Positions 43,613 through 54,219 of a stretch of DNA of 64,000 nucleotides are shown one piece after another. Under the pieces are notes generated by a model, which saw only the letters and a list, made by a program, of their open reading frames with translations, was not told the origin of the DNA and searched no databases. The stretch is from Eutreptiella sp. 'Long Island Sound 2002' (Eukaryota > Euglenozoa > Euglenophyceae > Eutreptiales > Eutreptiaceae), in NCBI GenBank assembly GCA_964036045.1, contig OZ038384.1, positions 49,390,843-49,454,842 on the forward strand. The letters are read 5' to 3'. Every line of letters begins with the position of its first letter. The stretch's first letter is position 1. A program made the position numbers and the translations under genes.

Positions 43613-44544
43613 ATCGCTTTCGAGGACACTACGGATACTACGACCAGCACGTTCATTACGGACCTGACATCCCCATTCAGTGTGCCCTTTCCGACCACTA
43701 CACCTCCCGAAGGTCGTGTTTTGCAAGGCTTCTGCCATTCTTGTCTTCAATGAAGGGAGGGGGGCTTCCCAATCATCCGGCTTGTCTCCGCCCAGAATTT
43801 GATCTGGGTTACCATAGGGGTTTGGGGGGCCTGTGGTCATTTTCGTCGTCATCGTCATCATGGAGGGAGGATTGAGATGCGTCGAAGTAGACCAATCGGA
43901 AAGACTGACCCTCTGGTACTGTGAGGGGTACTCCTTCTGGGCTCTGAAAAACTCCTTTTGAGCCTGCGGGAATTTTAACCCAGTCCACCGCAAACTCGCC
44001 CCAGTTCCACCACCACTTGTGTTGTTTCAGGGTGGGGAGTACCATAAACCCCTTACAGCCTTCCCATAAAACTTTCGTGACGCTCCTGCGGTACAAATGA
44101 GGGGGGGGGGTGTACCCACAACCACTCGTCACTCCAATTCCTACTAAGCGCGGCACCCTTGCGCTTGCCGAAATTGCGTGACGCCACCGATTGAGAAGTA
44201 TTTCTGGCAAAGGCATCAACTGTAACAGAAATATCATTGCTAGATGACCATTCACAAATTTTGCGAATAAAACGTGATGTAACGGTAAGATTGCCGCTTT
44301 GGTAGACATGATGCCATGAAAAAGCTGCTTTGTGTGCTCGTCTGCCTTGCTGCTGTATAGATCTGATTGGATTCACAATACGTGTTGATGTGTCCCTGGA
44401 TTGATAACTAAGGGGGGTGTCGGAAACCTTGGGCAAGATGGATGTCCGGAACATTGGCGCCATACTAAATGTCACAACCTGAGGGGGTGGGAAATTCGGA
44501 GACATATCCTGATGCTCCTCACGGTTGTATCCCCATCCTCCCAT
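43613..44544 (-). pseudogene. RE-B Dam-methyltransferase-like domain and pre-RT linker
   Basis: The frame from 44,544 carries FIRKICEWSSSNDISVTVDAF, then NWSDEWLWVHPPP. A G-run at about 44,101-44,110 shifts the frame, and the second frame continues with VTKVLWEGCKGFMVLPTL, WWWNWGEFAVDWVKIP. The order VDAFA, (N/H)PP, KVL helix, mVLP and W/V strand parallels the domain between protease and RT in RE-A. The pre-RT part ends SVLESDQKYPD at the 15-bp duplication and rejoins RT at 26,396. Function is unknown; the family resemblance is to Dam-like N6-adenine methyltransferases. Confidence 0.55.
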
Positions 44545-44598
44545 AAAATACTCCGGCGCAAAATGGGGGGGATGCTGACTTAGGACTGTCCGTGACAG

Positions 44599-46275
44599 CT
44601 ACTCATCCTCGATATCAGCTTCAGAGGAAATTTCCTCTGCCCCGGCCTCTGAATCAGAATCCCATGACAGGGATCTCACCAAACCTCCGTCACCTATACT
44701 TTTCCCTGTAATTGGGCTAGGCTCCGCAGGGGATGATAGTGCTGAATGATGTGTAAATGTGGACAAAATATTGAGGAAGTGTTCAATAAATGGATGATTG
44801 TCGACTGGGGATTGAGGGGCCACCTCGGGATATAGCGTGTTGTTCAGCAAACGGTCTGCCATGAGCCTGGCATGCACAGACAACTGATAAACAGTTCGTG
44901 ACGCCTCTACGGGGATTAAGTAGGGCAATTTCTGCTGCGGGACGTGACGATAACTAGCGCTACCAGGTCCCACAGCGGGATTAAATGGGAGGGATATGCG
45001 GAATAACGCCACACAACCTGCTCCAACCAGCAACTGCTCAAAAACCTTGGCTAATGAGTAGTAGAAAAGCAGAAAAACGCATGCAACGTTCCATGAAAAA
45101 ATTGGGATGAATGTTTGTATGGGGTGTAGAATTTGGAAAATACTGTTTTCATAAGAGCGAAATAAAGTTGCACAATGTTGGTGCAGTGTGCGAAGAATAT
45201 GTGTGGATAGGAGATGGCGCGTGATTGAATTGATAGAGATGGGATGAATATGATAGACTCTTTTCAACAAAAACGGGGGAAGGGAAAAAAGAATGGAGTG
45301 AAGTTCCCTGTGGTAGGAATCTTTGATTTTCTGCCTCATCCTGGACTCCAAGAAACACAGCCTATCATGTCTTCTACTCTTGATGTGTAGAGGGGGGCGC
45401 GTTGTGAGGCCTAGGCTGCCGAAACCACTGGCGCCGCGCGCTGTTGTAGGTAGGGAGTCGGGCTTCACTATGTCTGGTATACAACAGGCCTCCGCTATGA
45501 GTTGAGCAACTCGGTCACCCCTCCTGGCGATGAAGTCTTGGTTTCTAGAATTTATCAGAATGATACCCACATTTCCTCGGTAATCCAAGTCTACTACCCC
45601 TCCGCCCAGGTCAATGCTCCGTTTTGGTAGTCCTGACCTGGGGGCTAATCTGGGATAGTATCCTTCGGGAGCAAAGACGGCTAAATTGGTAGGGACTGTT
45701 GCTCTACTCTTGGCATGGATTACCGTGTCGTGTGCAGCCACAAGGTCCGCTCCCGCCGAACCATTCCTTTCCTCGGAAGGGAGGTGGGCGTATTCAGAAA
45801 GACGTTTGACCTTGAGCTGAGGGCGAGAAAATGAACCTTGGTCCCTTCCTGTCGGGTATTTGAAAACAGGGGGCAAAGATTCGGTCAACTCCGCTTTTGG
45901 ATGAGCTGGCCTGCATCGAATGCGCACACCATTGTTGACTCGCGTATCCATCCTGAAATCCAACCCTTGTTCTGGCATAGGCACTAACATATCAAACATG
46001 ACTCCATCCCCAAAGGAGTAAGGGTCATGTGTACCCAATCTACTCGGGGGCGTTGGCGAGTTAGGCACCGTCGTATCGCAAGGAAGGAGGGAGGGTGTGG
46101 ATTGTGGTTTACTCAAAACCGCATTTACGTTGCAGGCATGTTCTTTAGGCACTTTAAATCGAACCTTACATCCCTTAGGATTCAGATGTTGTGGATCGTT
46201 ACACATGTCGCACTTGTGTTCCTCCCCTTTGTTTTTCAGGATCGACGACAAGGGCTTTTTGGTTGATCCATGCAA
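44599..46275 (-). CDS. dut: RE-B dUTPase-containing protein (558 codons, open)
   Basis: dUTPase hydrolyses dUTP to dUMP and pyrophosphate and keeps uracil out of cDNA. Residues 155-290 (45,813-45,406) contain all five trimeric dUTPase motifs in order: GSAGADL (172), APRSGLP (211), GGGVVDLDYRG (224), RRGDRVAQLI (251) and ARGASGFGSLG (280). The catalytic Asp/Tyr of motif 3, Ser of motif 2 and Phe of motif 5 are present. Residues 22-36 hold a C-x2-C-x4-H-x5-C zinc-knuckle-like array. The 260-residue C-terminal part has a hydrophobic stretch (about residues 385-415) and an acidic end; I do not recognise it. The frame is uninterrupted although the neighbouring Gag, protease and Dam-like parts are broken. 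The start shown is an ATG after the protease stop; fusion to Pol is possible. Confidence 0.92.
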   Translation of the reverse strand: MHGSTKKPLSSILKNKGEEHKCDMCNDPQHLNPKGCKVRFKVPKEHACNVNAVLSKPQSTPSLLPCDTTVPNSPTPPSRLGTHDPYSFGDGVMFDMLVPMPEQGLDFRMDTRVNNGVRIRCRPAHPKAELTESLPPVFKYPTGRDQGSFSRPQLKVKRLSEYAHLPSEERNGSAGADLVAAHDTVIHAKSRATVPTNLAVFAPEGYYPRLAPRSGLPKRSIDLGGGVVDLDYRGNVGIILINSRNQDFIARRGDRVAQLIAEACCIPDIVKPDSLPTTARGASGFGSLGLTTRPPLHIKSRRHDRLCFLESRMRQKIKDSYHRELHSILFSLPPFLLKRVYHIHPISINSITRHLLSTHILRTLHQHCATLFRSYENSIFQILHPIQTFIPIFSWNVACVFLLFYYSLAKVFEQLLVGAGCVALFRISLPFNPAVGPGSASYRHVPQQKLPYLIPVEASRTVYQLSVHARLMADRLLNNTLYPEVAPQSPVDNHPFIEHFLNILSTFTHHSALSSPAEPSPITGKSIGDGGLVRSLSWDSDSEAGAEEISSEADIEDE

Positions 46276-46284
46276 ACAACAAAA

Positions 46285-46745
46285 TTACATCAAGCGACAT
46301 TCCAACCATCGTTGAGGCGTGCAAATCGAACAGTTAGAGTGATACCGTGGAGTAATAGACTTAAGATGTGCCGGCGAGAGGCGTAGCACTTCTCGTGGCT
46401 CCAAGTAAGGCACCCCAGGAACCAAAACAAGCTGAAAAAGCTCCAACATTAGGTATCCAAAAACAGTCCGGGGTCCTATGGTGTTCATTTTGTACAAGAA
46501 GATTTGCTGGAATCCGAAAATCTCAGGACCGTGGCGTCCCCACACTGGCATCAACACATCTACCCACGCCCCTTCTCTACCTCCAGGTAGAGTCTGACTT
46601 TTATCGACCCCTGTAACCTGTAATGGCTGGGGGGCCACAATCAAACAATGCGAGCTTGACAAACAAACATTCAGGTCCCGCAACAGCTGGGATTTGGCTG
46701 CCACTATCAATCAAGGTTTCATCTGTAACAGGGGGTGTATTTGAA
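46285..46745 (-). pseudogene. RE-B aspartic protease
   Basis: In one minus-strand frame TPPVTDETLIDSGSQIPAVA gives a retropepsin active site LIDSGS at 46,700-46,708. That frame stops about 40 codons later, while the neighbouring frame continues with LPGGREGAWVDVLMPVWGRH and TVFGYLMLELFQLVLVPG, which could be the flap and C-terminal strands. A frameshift near 46,620 would join them. Its position between Gag and dUTPase supports the call. The usual ILG motif is not clear. Confidence 0.6.
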
Positions 46746-46759
46746 CTCTCAAAATGCAG

Positions 46760-48393
46760 TTGGGCTGGAGTGAGGAGCTCTTTTTGAGGGGGGGCGGATT
46801 TTACGAAACTTATGGGGCTCCCTCACCCGTTCCTTCAGTCCTGCCGAGAAAACAAGAGGGGTACGAGGAATGCTTTCCCATGTCAAACCAGGATTGCTGG
46901 CCTATTTCCCCGTCATTGCAGAAAATACTCCAGGGACGACAGAGGTTGCCTTTGGGGTATCCGGGGGGGTGGTGTGTCAGCATTTGCAACATGCTGCTAT
47001 CCCCTGGCAACTCCCTAGAACCTTCTGGAAGGATGCGGAGAACCAGACCTTGGTACCGAACCGCTCCGCCTGGAGGAAGCAGTATGATTTCTGCCTTCCT
47101 CCCTCTTGTCCTCATTTCGCCGGCGAGGCTTCCAGTTTTTAGGGGCTTTATCAGGATGCTCAAACCAACATTCAGACGTACGGTGGTTGGTACCACAACA
47201 ACGAGAACACAGATCACGTGTTTGGCTACCTGAGCGGGGGGACTTGCGCCCGTCACTGCTGCGGGGCCGCCCTACACTATTTGCACGGTCACCACTCCGC
47301 CGCCTCTGCTCACCTCGCGAGCTCCTGTGGCGATTGTGGTCATCGTCGCGACTTCGGCCTCAGCTCCTGTCACGCTCACCTTTTCCCCGAGTCGGAACTC
47401 GGTCCCGGCTCCGCTCACGGTCCCGACTGTAACCGCGCTCTTTTTCCTTACGGTCACACCCTTGATCATTACTCTTATCCCTATCTCGGGAGTAGGACCC
47501 TTCACGTGAGCGCCGGTCATCACGTGGACGTGGTGACCGGGAGCGACGCTCCTTGTCCTTATTATCGTTGCGCCCGTTACTGTAGCCTCTTTGATCATCC
47601 CGTCCTCTACCAAATCCTCTACTACGGTAGTTTCATTCCGTTGTCTGACCTGCGTGGGCTGGGACTGCGTCCTGGCCCCGCACCTCGACCATAATGGTCA
47701 CACTTATACTTATCCGAGTCCCCACGACCTTGGCTCTGCGAACGGGATCGCTCGTGTGAGCAGTCAGGCCTTCCACCACGGTAAGCCGCAACAGCGCGCA
47801 CGTTGGCTGAGGCATATCCTTGCTCTGCAAACTCTTGGTCCTCTTCACCCAGAAGAAAAGGCATAACGACGAAAAAAAATTCCATATCAGAATACCGACA
47901 ACCTGCCCTAGCCTGACAGCGGTAAATCTACTTAATAGCGTCTTCCCGGTGTTGCGGTGTTCCCTCGAAACATCCATGAGGTACTCATGTGCCGAAGAGC
48001 AAAGCAGCCCGCCAACCACTTTCCTCCCCGCCTTTTGCCATTCAGTACAAAAGTCAATAAACTTTTGGGGGGAAATACGCTGGGGGGGCAAAGACATATT
48101 CCGCCATTTCTGAAAATATTCACTCAAATTGGCACCTCTTCGGCCATCCACTGATATATGGCGAAACAATCCAAAAAAATCAAGGCAAAAATCACGCTTC
48201 GCGTTGCGCCACTTTTCCTCATCCTCGGCAGGTTAACTACAAATGAGCGCTTCCACTTGTTCGATATTACTTATGTGCTTACCCACATCATCAAACCAGT
48301 CTACAAATGTGACGTCCCAAGCATCCCAAGAGTCACCCTTCCTGTATTTAGGCACCTCACGCATCTTGCGGACGCGTTCCAAAGTTTATTCTT
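46760..48393 (-). pseudogene. gag: RE-B gag: capsid and nucleocapsid
   Basis: From the 13-bp duplication the frame reads TLERVRKMREVPKYRKGD and DAWDVTFVDWFDDVGKHISN, meets a TAA, then continues WRNAKRDFCLDFFGLF, SEYFQKWRNMSL and KFIDFCTEWQKAGRKVVGG, a helical capsid-like region. Downstream is a long Arg/Asp/Ser-rich tract (about 47,640-47,260, for example DRRSREGSYSRDRDKSNDQ) and a zinc knuckle CSRCCGTNHRTSEC at 47,168-47,209, spacing C-x2-C-x4-H-x4-C. Several frameshifts separate these parts. The RS/RD tract is expected to bind RNA. Confidence 0.72.
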
Positions 48394-50062
48394 TGTACTG
48401 TTCTCCCCTGCGGCGGGCGGGCGGCGCACAGTACAAACGTACCCTGCCGGCCCCACACACCTGGCACCGACCAACATCGCAACAAGCGGAACACCTGCAC
48501 ACAACAAATCCGACTGCACGAGCGCCCGCTGCGACGACAAGGAACGAACGCCGAACAAACCAACCAAGAGGCGACTAACACGACCACACAGCGCCAGAAG
48601 CACTGAGGCGGACGCAACGTGACCGTGAACAGACCGCGCGCACACCGACCAGCGCCAAGCTGGCCGGGCGTGCATGGGCCGGTGCGAGAGCGACGTCCAA
48701 CGAGCTAGCGACACCATGGCGAGCCGCGCCCCCCGACCACCATAGCCACAAACACAGAGGAACACTGTGACTCTACCGCTGCGGACGCGGCCCACGAACG
48801 TTCCCAAACTACACTACACGACACTTGTACAAACCAAGATGCAACAAACCGACGCAGACACAAACGTGCTGGCTAAACGGGCAGGATTCGACGATAAGAC
48901 CACCGGCAGCAGCGCAACAGAACCCACACGAACCCAACCGACCATGAGGCGGCCACGACAACCGCGCACCAACCACACCACAGCTGCAGCCACCACTTGA
49001 CCGTAAACAGACCACACGCAAGCCGGCCAACGCCGAACCAGCCAGGCGTGCACGGGTCGAAACGGAAACGGCGCCAAACGGGTTGGCAACACCGTGGTGC
49101 GCCACGCCCACCGACGACCGTACCCACAAACACAGCAGAACACCGCAACGCTGCCAATACAAACGCGACCAACCAACGGTAACAAACTACACAACACTAC
49201 ACTTGGACAAACCAGAACGCCACTGACCAGCACCGACACGGACATGTAGGCTGCATAAACAACATTCGGCGGAACGACCACCAGCAGCAGCGCAATGGAA
49301 CCCACGCAAACCAAGCCTACCATGAGGCGGCTAAGACGACCGCGAACCAAGAACACCGCAGCTGCAGCCGCCACTTGACCGTAAACAGACCACACGCAAT
49401 CCGGCCAACACCAAACCAGCCAGGCGTGCACGGGTCGAAACGGGAACGGCGTCCAAAGGGTTGGTGACACCGTGGTGCGCCACGCCCGCCGACGACCATG
49501 CCCACGAACAAAACTTGGCTCTACCATCACGCAACCGACCAACCTACATTAACGAACTACACCGCAACCGTTCCATACGACCGACAAACCGGCCACAACG
49601 AACTACTTCGAGCCCCCGGCCCCCCGGGAGAGCGCAAGCTCGACCGAGTCAGGAGGTGTGAGTGTGCGCCACGGCATGCGAGTCCCGTAGCACGTGCTTC
49701 TTCAAGTCGCCTCACACCTACTGAAAACCAACCCAGGTGGGGGTGCCTGCAGGACAGGGCCTTTGGCCTGGCTCCCGGCCCCTGGGCCCCAGAATCCGGA
49801 GGTTGATGAGGATGTGCAGTGGGACCCTCCCCCACGTATCATCCGCCCGAAGGAGAGGAATGTGAGACTTCGGTCGAACATGGGTTGCCTCTCTGGGCAG
49901 AACCCGCTGTAGGGTACTGCTCGCGGCGACCGCGCCCTTCCCCCATGTGGGGGAGCGGCTTTGTGGGGGAACGTGCAGTAGGGCCGTGGGTGGGTGAGCA
50001 AAAGCCCCTTGGTAAGTCCCCCCTGCGGGGCAACCCCAGTCCCCAGACGACCTACCTACCTA
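48394..50062 (+). mobile_element. T-poor retroposon-like block inserted in RE-B gag
   Basis: The flanks are CCAAAGTTTATTC (48,381-48,393) and CCAAAGTTTGTTC (50,063-50,075), a 13-bp duplication with one mismatch. Removing the block joins FLDEQTL directly to ERVRKMREV in the RE-B Gag frame. The plus strand is T-poor over a 378-bp tandem array, then has a tail of about 450 bp of normal composition ending CCTACCTACCTACC. Two tail motifs, CCGCCC(A/G)AAGGAG and CGGCTTTGTGGGGG-like, lie in the same order and spacing as in the block at 33.5 kb. Duplication length and terminal repeat fit target-primed retroposition. No coding capacity is seen. Confidence 0.72.
48430..49560 (+). repeat. 378-bp tandem repeat, 3 copies
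   Basis: ACTTGACCGTAAACAGACCA and its relatives occur at about 48,615, 48,993 and 49,371, a spacing of 378 bp. GCCAGGCGTGCACGGGTCGAA and ACCATGAGGCGGC follow in each. Overlapping open frames in several frames are by-products. Confidence 0.9.
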
Positions 50063-52930
50063 CCAAAGTTTGTTCATCCAAAAACGGGTGACCTTTCGTG
50101 CTGTATATCGCGCCCCGAGAAGGTGGATACTTGCCCTGATATGACGTGTGATTGCGCTCCCGCTGGAGACACTCCATGACATCCTCTGGAGGGCGTACCT
50201 CCGTGAACGCCCATGACCGAGTCAACCCTGTGGGTACCAACTTTACCAAATCTTCCGGTGGGTGGAGTGCCTTCCTTGGCGGAAATTATCCATCTTCATC
50301 AAAACACCATGCTATTTGTAACCATGATTTTTCATCCAAGATGGTTTGATCCCACTGTTGAGGAAACGTGGGTTGTCCGGTCTCAGGAGGGGGCATATAC
50401 TCATTAAAATCGGGAGTGTCATGGCGTCCTACATCATACAGCATTGTTGGGCATGGCGGCTGACCCGAGTCCCCTCGGTATGGCCATGGTTGTTGGCTGC
50501 CGTCCCCACGGTAGGAATGGACATCACGCTCCTGCACAGCTGGAGGTGGGGCCATGGGTGGGTCCCACGACAACTCTCTGTGTCCCTTTAAATACCGTTC
50601 TGACTCGGGGGGGGGGGGGGGGGGGGGCTGAGCTTCAAGCATATGCGCCGGAGGAGGAGGAACTTGTCGCGTTTTAACTCCCATGTATCCTCCGAACGGA
50701 AAAGGAGAATAAGGGTGTTGTTGAAACTGCCCCTGTCGGGGGTTGGTCTGGTGGGTGGTACTGGGCACCTCCACCATGCTCATGTCCACGCATATCGCCA
50801 CATAGGGGCGTGGCAGTTCGACTGGCTGCACTGTTTGAGGTACCTGACTTTCAACTTTGGAAACCCTTGTGTCCACCTGGTCCCTATGTCTATGTGTATC
50901 GCTCACACAATGCTGCGCCTCGGGCTCCGAATCGGCTGCTTGGCGTGCTGTTTCAAGTGCCGCACTGGCATATGCATCAACCTGTTTCACATGCTCGGCT
51001 GCACTTTGGGCACTGTTGCTTGCCTGCTCTGCGGCATTCTGAGCCAATTGCATGGCCTCTGAAATGTTTGTGACAGCATTGGCACAAGTGGCAAGGCATT
51101 GTTTAGCGTCCACGGCATTTTGCCATGATTGCTTGGCCTGCTCCGTGGCCTGCTTGGATGCCTTGACCCCGTCCAAGGTGGCTGCTTCAGTTTGTTCCTG
51201 GGTCGATTGCACCGTGCTTGTTAACACTTCATGCCTATTGTGCAAATCCTCATCAACACATGTGATTTTTTTCATCACTTCCATTTTGACCTCTTCAATG
51301 ACGCCACTCATGACTTTACCCATGTCTGTCAACTCTTTTTTTAATGCAAACTCAGCCATGCGGGCGTCACATGTCTCAAAACGAGACTCAAGGCCGCGCA
51401 AACGTTGCACATTGACCTCTGACAGAAAATATTCGCTAGGGTAGCGGAGGGGGCAGAAGGGGGGGGCATAGGGTCCACTTGATGAGCAACTTTCTGGAAT
51501 GCAAGTGTTTCTTGTAACTCCACTACATGCTTGGCCATTTGTTCAAGTTGTAGTTTCAATGACTGGGCATCCAAAGAACGGCTCTCTAGTGCACTTATCC
51601 GTTCAAAAAACTTTTGGAAGTTGTCACTAAAGTGACGGGCGTCAAAACCATCTACACTTTGTGTCAGCCGCTCATCAAACGAACAAAGCTTATGCCCATG
51701 CAAAACATGATTGGTCTCCAGTTCCCTCAACCTCGCTTCCAACGCCTGCAATTGGAGGGGGCAATCCTGAAACCTTTGTTCCTTTACCCGCAAGCGTTCA
51801 TCAAGGGAGGTAAACCTTTTCGAATGTACATCAACCGCCAACTTGACGTCCATGCATTCCTTCACCTGCGCAGTCAAGGAATTTTGGATCATTCCAATCT
51901 GTTTTGACATGTCATCCTGTCGTTGGTGAGCAAGCGGAGAAACTACATCAGCCTCACTACGTGAAAACCCACTTCGGACAATCTCAATTTCTTCTCGCAT
52001 CTCGGTTACCTGTCGTTGGAGTTCCTTTTCCGCACCCTCTAGACCCGCTACTCGTGTGCGGATGCCTCCTAACGATTGGTTCAAAGACGTAATTTTACTT
52101 CTTACACTCGCAACTTCCGTGAGAGACCTACTGATGGCCTGCTCTATATGACTTTGCACAAGCCGTGTGATTCTATTCTCGAAATCCTGAATTTCTGATC
52201 GAACCGAATCAATGCGTACATTCAATGTTTCGTGGTGTTTGTGGAGCTGTTTACACTCACCCTTGAGTTGTGAATATTCACATCTGTGTGTGCTTTGATC
52301 CGTTTCTCGCTCCCGGGCCATTCGGCCTGAGTGCTCTGTAATTCGTTGGCCCATGGCTGTTTCCATGGCCCTCATGCGCTCTTTGAAATGAGCCTTGGAC
52401 ACCTGCTTTGTCTTGGACTCCTCTTCGAGCCGCGTCATCCGTTGTTCGAACTCCTTTGCTTGTTGTCATTGGTTTGCTTGTTGGCGGCGTACCATTTTCG
52501 ACATAGCCCTTTTCAAGGTTGAGTCTACTTGTGAACCGATGTCGGAGCTCCCAATGGCTATTGGCAATGATATCACTCGTGATTCTCGTCGGCGGCGCTT
52601 GCACCTTTTGGGAGTGTTTCCATCCTTGTCCCCCGCGGGTTGCTCACTTTCTGATTGCCAGGTTTCATGGTCTTCGTGTAGATCCGATCCGCTTTCCATT
52701 TGCCTTTCACTAGCATCAACTTGAGCGACCCGAGCTTTGACCACGCCCTTTGGATTCTCAATTCTATACAAGGATGGCTCCAACGCAATTAAATCATCAC
52801 CCGCCGACAGCTCATGAAGTTGCATATTGTGATTGATCTCAATATTTCCCGTCACCGATGTCCCCTCGTGTTCGAAACAATGGTTCTTAAACCAGAACGA
52901 CTTTCGGAAATCCTTGAAGTCCTTTCTTCA
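50063..52930 (-). pseudogene. gag: RE-B gag: long coiled-coil N-terminal region
   Basis: Coding-like sequence starts near 52,930 (FRKSFWFKNHCFEHEG, first ATG at 52,825). It has a basic KRCKRRRRES patch, then a long heptad-rich coiled coil (about 52,440-51,480, with many Leu/Glu/Arg/Gln), an Ala/Gln-rich coiled coil (about 51,380-50,870), a Pro-rich run and the tail KLVPTGLTRSWAFTEVRPPE. One in-frame TGA at 52,466 and a frameshift near 51,460 beside a G/C run break it. It reads in phase into the capsid after removal of the T-poor block. A separate host coiled-coil gene is the alternative. Confidence 0.6.
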
Positions 52931-53778
52931 ATGTCCCGTGATTGTTTGCGAACACAGCGGCAACGATAGTGAGAGCAAGAGCACAGATTCCAAAGACTCA
53001 ATCCATCAATGGTAAAGTATGAACCATTGTTTCTGCAAACAAATCAATAACATGCATCAAAGCGAAAAAATCAAATAAATAGACACTCAGTAAATTACAC
53101 GGCAAACAAAAACAGAGTTCTCAAATGCATGATCGCGATGTCGCAATGTCGCGATAGACTGGACAGATGTCGACGCAAATTCTGTGATTCCGAAATCCGA
53201 TGTCGCTAATTCTGTCTCATTTTAATGCAATTTCCACATCCTTGTCCTGTTCTATTTCGTACAGCCCAAGCACCAGGCTCAGAATAGACACGCGCGGTTC
53301 ACTGCTGTTCGGCGCTACGAGACTTCGGCAACTAATTGAGGCGGGGGATCTGACACGCAAGAGAGAATGAGCTGAGTCGGAAACCAGGTTGAACCTTGAA
53401 AGCAGTGCCTCTGGAGCACTGCAGCGAAGCATGCGCGCACAAACACACACACAAACGCACGAACGAGCGCTAAAATGGTCCCGTAAGTGACTGTGGTAGA
53501 GAATCTGACAGGGAGTGAGAAGCTGACTCTGAAAAAAGGTTATACAGCGGGAAACTGCCACAACTGTGGCTCTCTACTGCGTAAGCGCGCACGACCACAC
53601 ACAAACCCCAACTGAAAACCTTTAAAACAAAGCCCCAGCGCCCTGGTAAGCGCTCATCTCAGCTTTGATTTTGTTGAATCGCTGTCGTTGACGGTGCTGA
53701 CTTTGAAGTTGGCCTCCATTGACGTGCAGCACTCGGCCGCAACTGTTACCTCCTGCGTGCAACATAACGCCACCACCG
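52931..53778. other. spacer upstream of RE-B gag
   Basis: No LTR recognisable by comparison is available, because the RE-B 3' LTR is missing. A diverged repeat ends in CGCGCAC(A/G)A plus CA-rich DNA at about 53,430-53,460 and again at 53,590-53,615. This may contain the RE-B 5' LTR, but nothing proves it. Confidence 0.3.
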
Positions 53779-54219
53779 TCAAGAGGAGGAGACGCGTCCA
53801 CGTCGACGCTTCATAGCCGCTATTGATCTCCGTCCGCGGCGTGTTCTGCTGAGCATGTCTCGACGGCAAAACAAACGAATCACAGCACAAACGAGCGCAC
53901 TGACAGCCACAACGCACTCTTCTTCAAAATTCTGAAGTGGATCGTCAAACCACTGACCACGAGATCGTAATTCTGCGCTGGCCAAACGTGCCCTGTTGGT
54001 CTCCCAGTTGCTAAAAGCCTCAACACGGCGAAAGTTCCTTAGTTGATTTTCAGTGTGGCGACTCATTTTCATTTGTTTCCGGCGCAGCAACTCTTCGTTA
54101 ACTTGAGACAACGCATCTGTATTCTCAGAACCCAGCTTCCGTAAGCATCCGACATTCATTTTTTGAATAACCTCTCGTGAACTCTGTTCAACCGAAATAT
54201 CCATCCTCTCAGCTGCCAT
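53779..54219 (-). CDS. unrecognised basic protein of about 146 residues
   Basis: ATG at 54,219 begins MAAERMDISVEQSSREVIQK. The protein is rich in Arg, Glu and Ser, has NRARLASAELRSRGQWFDDP, then a short hydrophobic stretch (VVAVSALVCAVIRLF) and a very basic C-terminus (RRGRRSIAAMKRRRGR). It could be a first exon or a decayed transposon protein. I do not recognise it. Confidence 0.35.
   Translation of the reverse strand: MAAERMDISVEQSSREVIQKMNVGCLRKLGSENTDALSQVNEELLRRKQMKMSRHTENQLRNFRRVEAFSNWETNRARLASAELRSRGQWFDDPLQNFEEECVVAVSALVCAVIRLFCRRDMLSRTRRGRRSIAAMKRRRGRVSSS

Larger units (their letters stand above)
22962..52940 (-). mobile_element. RE-B: large Ty3-like retroelement with dUTPase, split by later insertions
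   Basis: Read on the minus strand, the pieces are Gag N-terminus (52,930-50,063), capsid and zinc knuckle (48,393-46,760), protease, dUTPase, Dam-like domain (to 43,613), then RT, RNase H and integrase (26,396-22,962). The gaps are a T-poor block with a 13-bp duplication, and a retrocopy with a 15-bp duplication that itself contains RE-A2. Across both duplications the RE-B frames rejoin in phase. The 3' end is cut by RE-A1 and no LTR is recognised. That the two halves are one element is inference from these junctions. Confidence 0.8.

Noticed and set aside
45020-45130. Envelope-like membrane segment in the C-terminal half of the dUTPase frame
   Set aside because: One hydrophobic stretch with Tyr and Phe is present but there is no signal peptide, Cys pattern or second anchor, and the frame is continuous with the dUTPase.
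49819-50091. Small frames between the 378-bp array and RE-B gag
   Set aside because: They lie in the non-T-poor tail of an inserted block and are not conserved in the related tail at 33.3-33.7 kb.
52466-52468. TGA as a sense codon, since single in-frame TGA codons interrupt both the RE-B coiled coil and the PFP fragment
   Set aside because: Other breaks in the same elements are TAA and TAG. TGA replaces different residues (Arg at 8,388 and 36,607, Trp at 13,127), and a Gln-rich context at 52,466 does not favour Trp. Ordinary nonsense mutations explain this.
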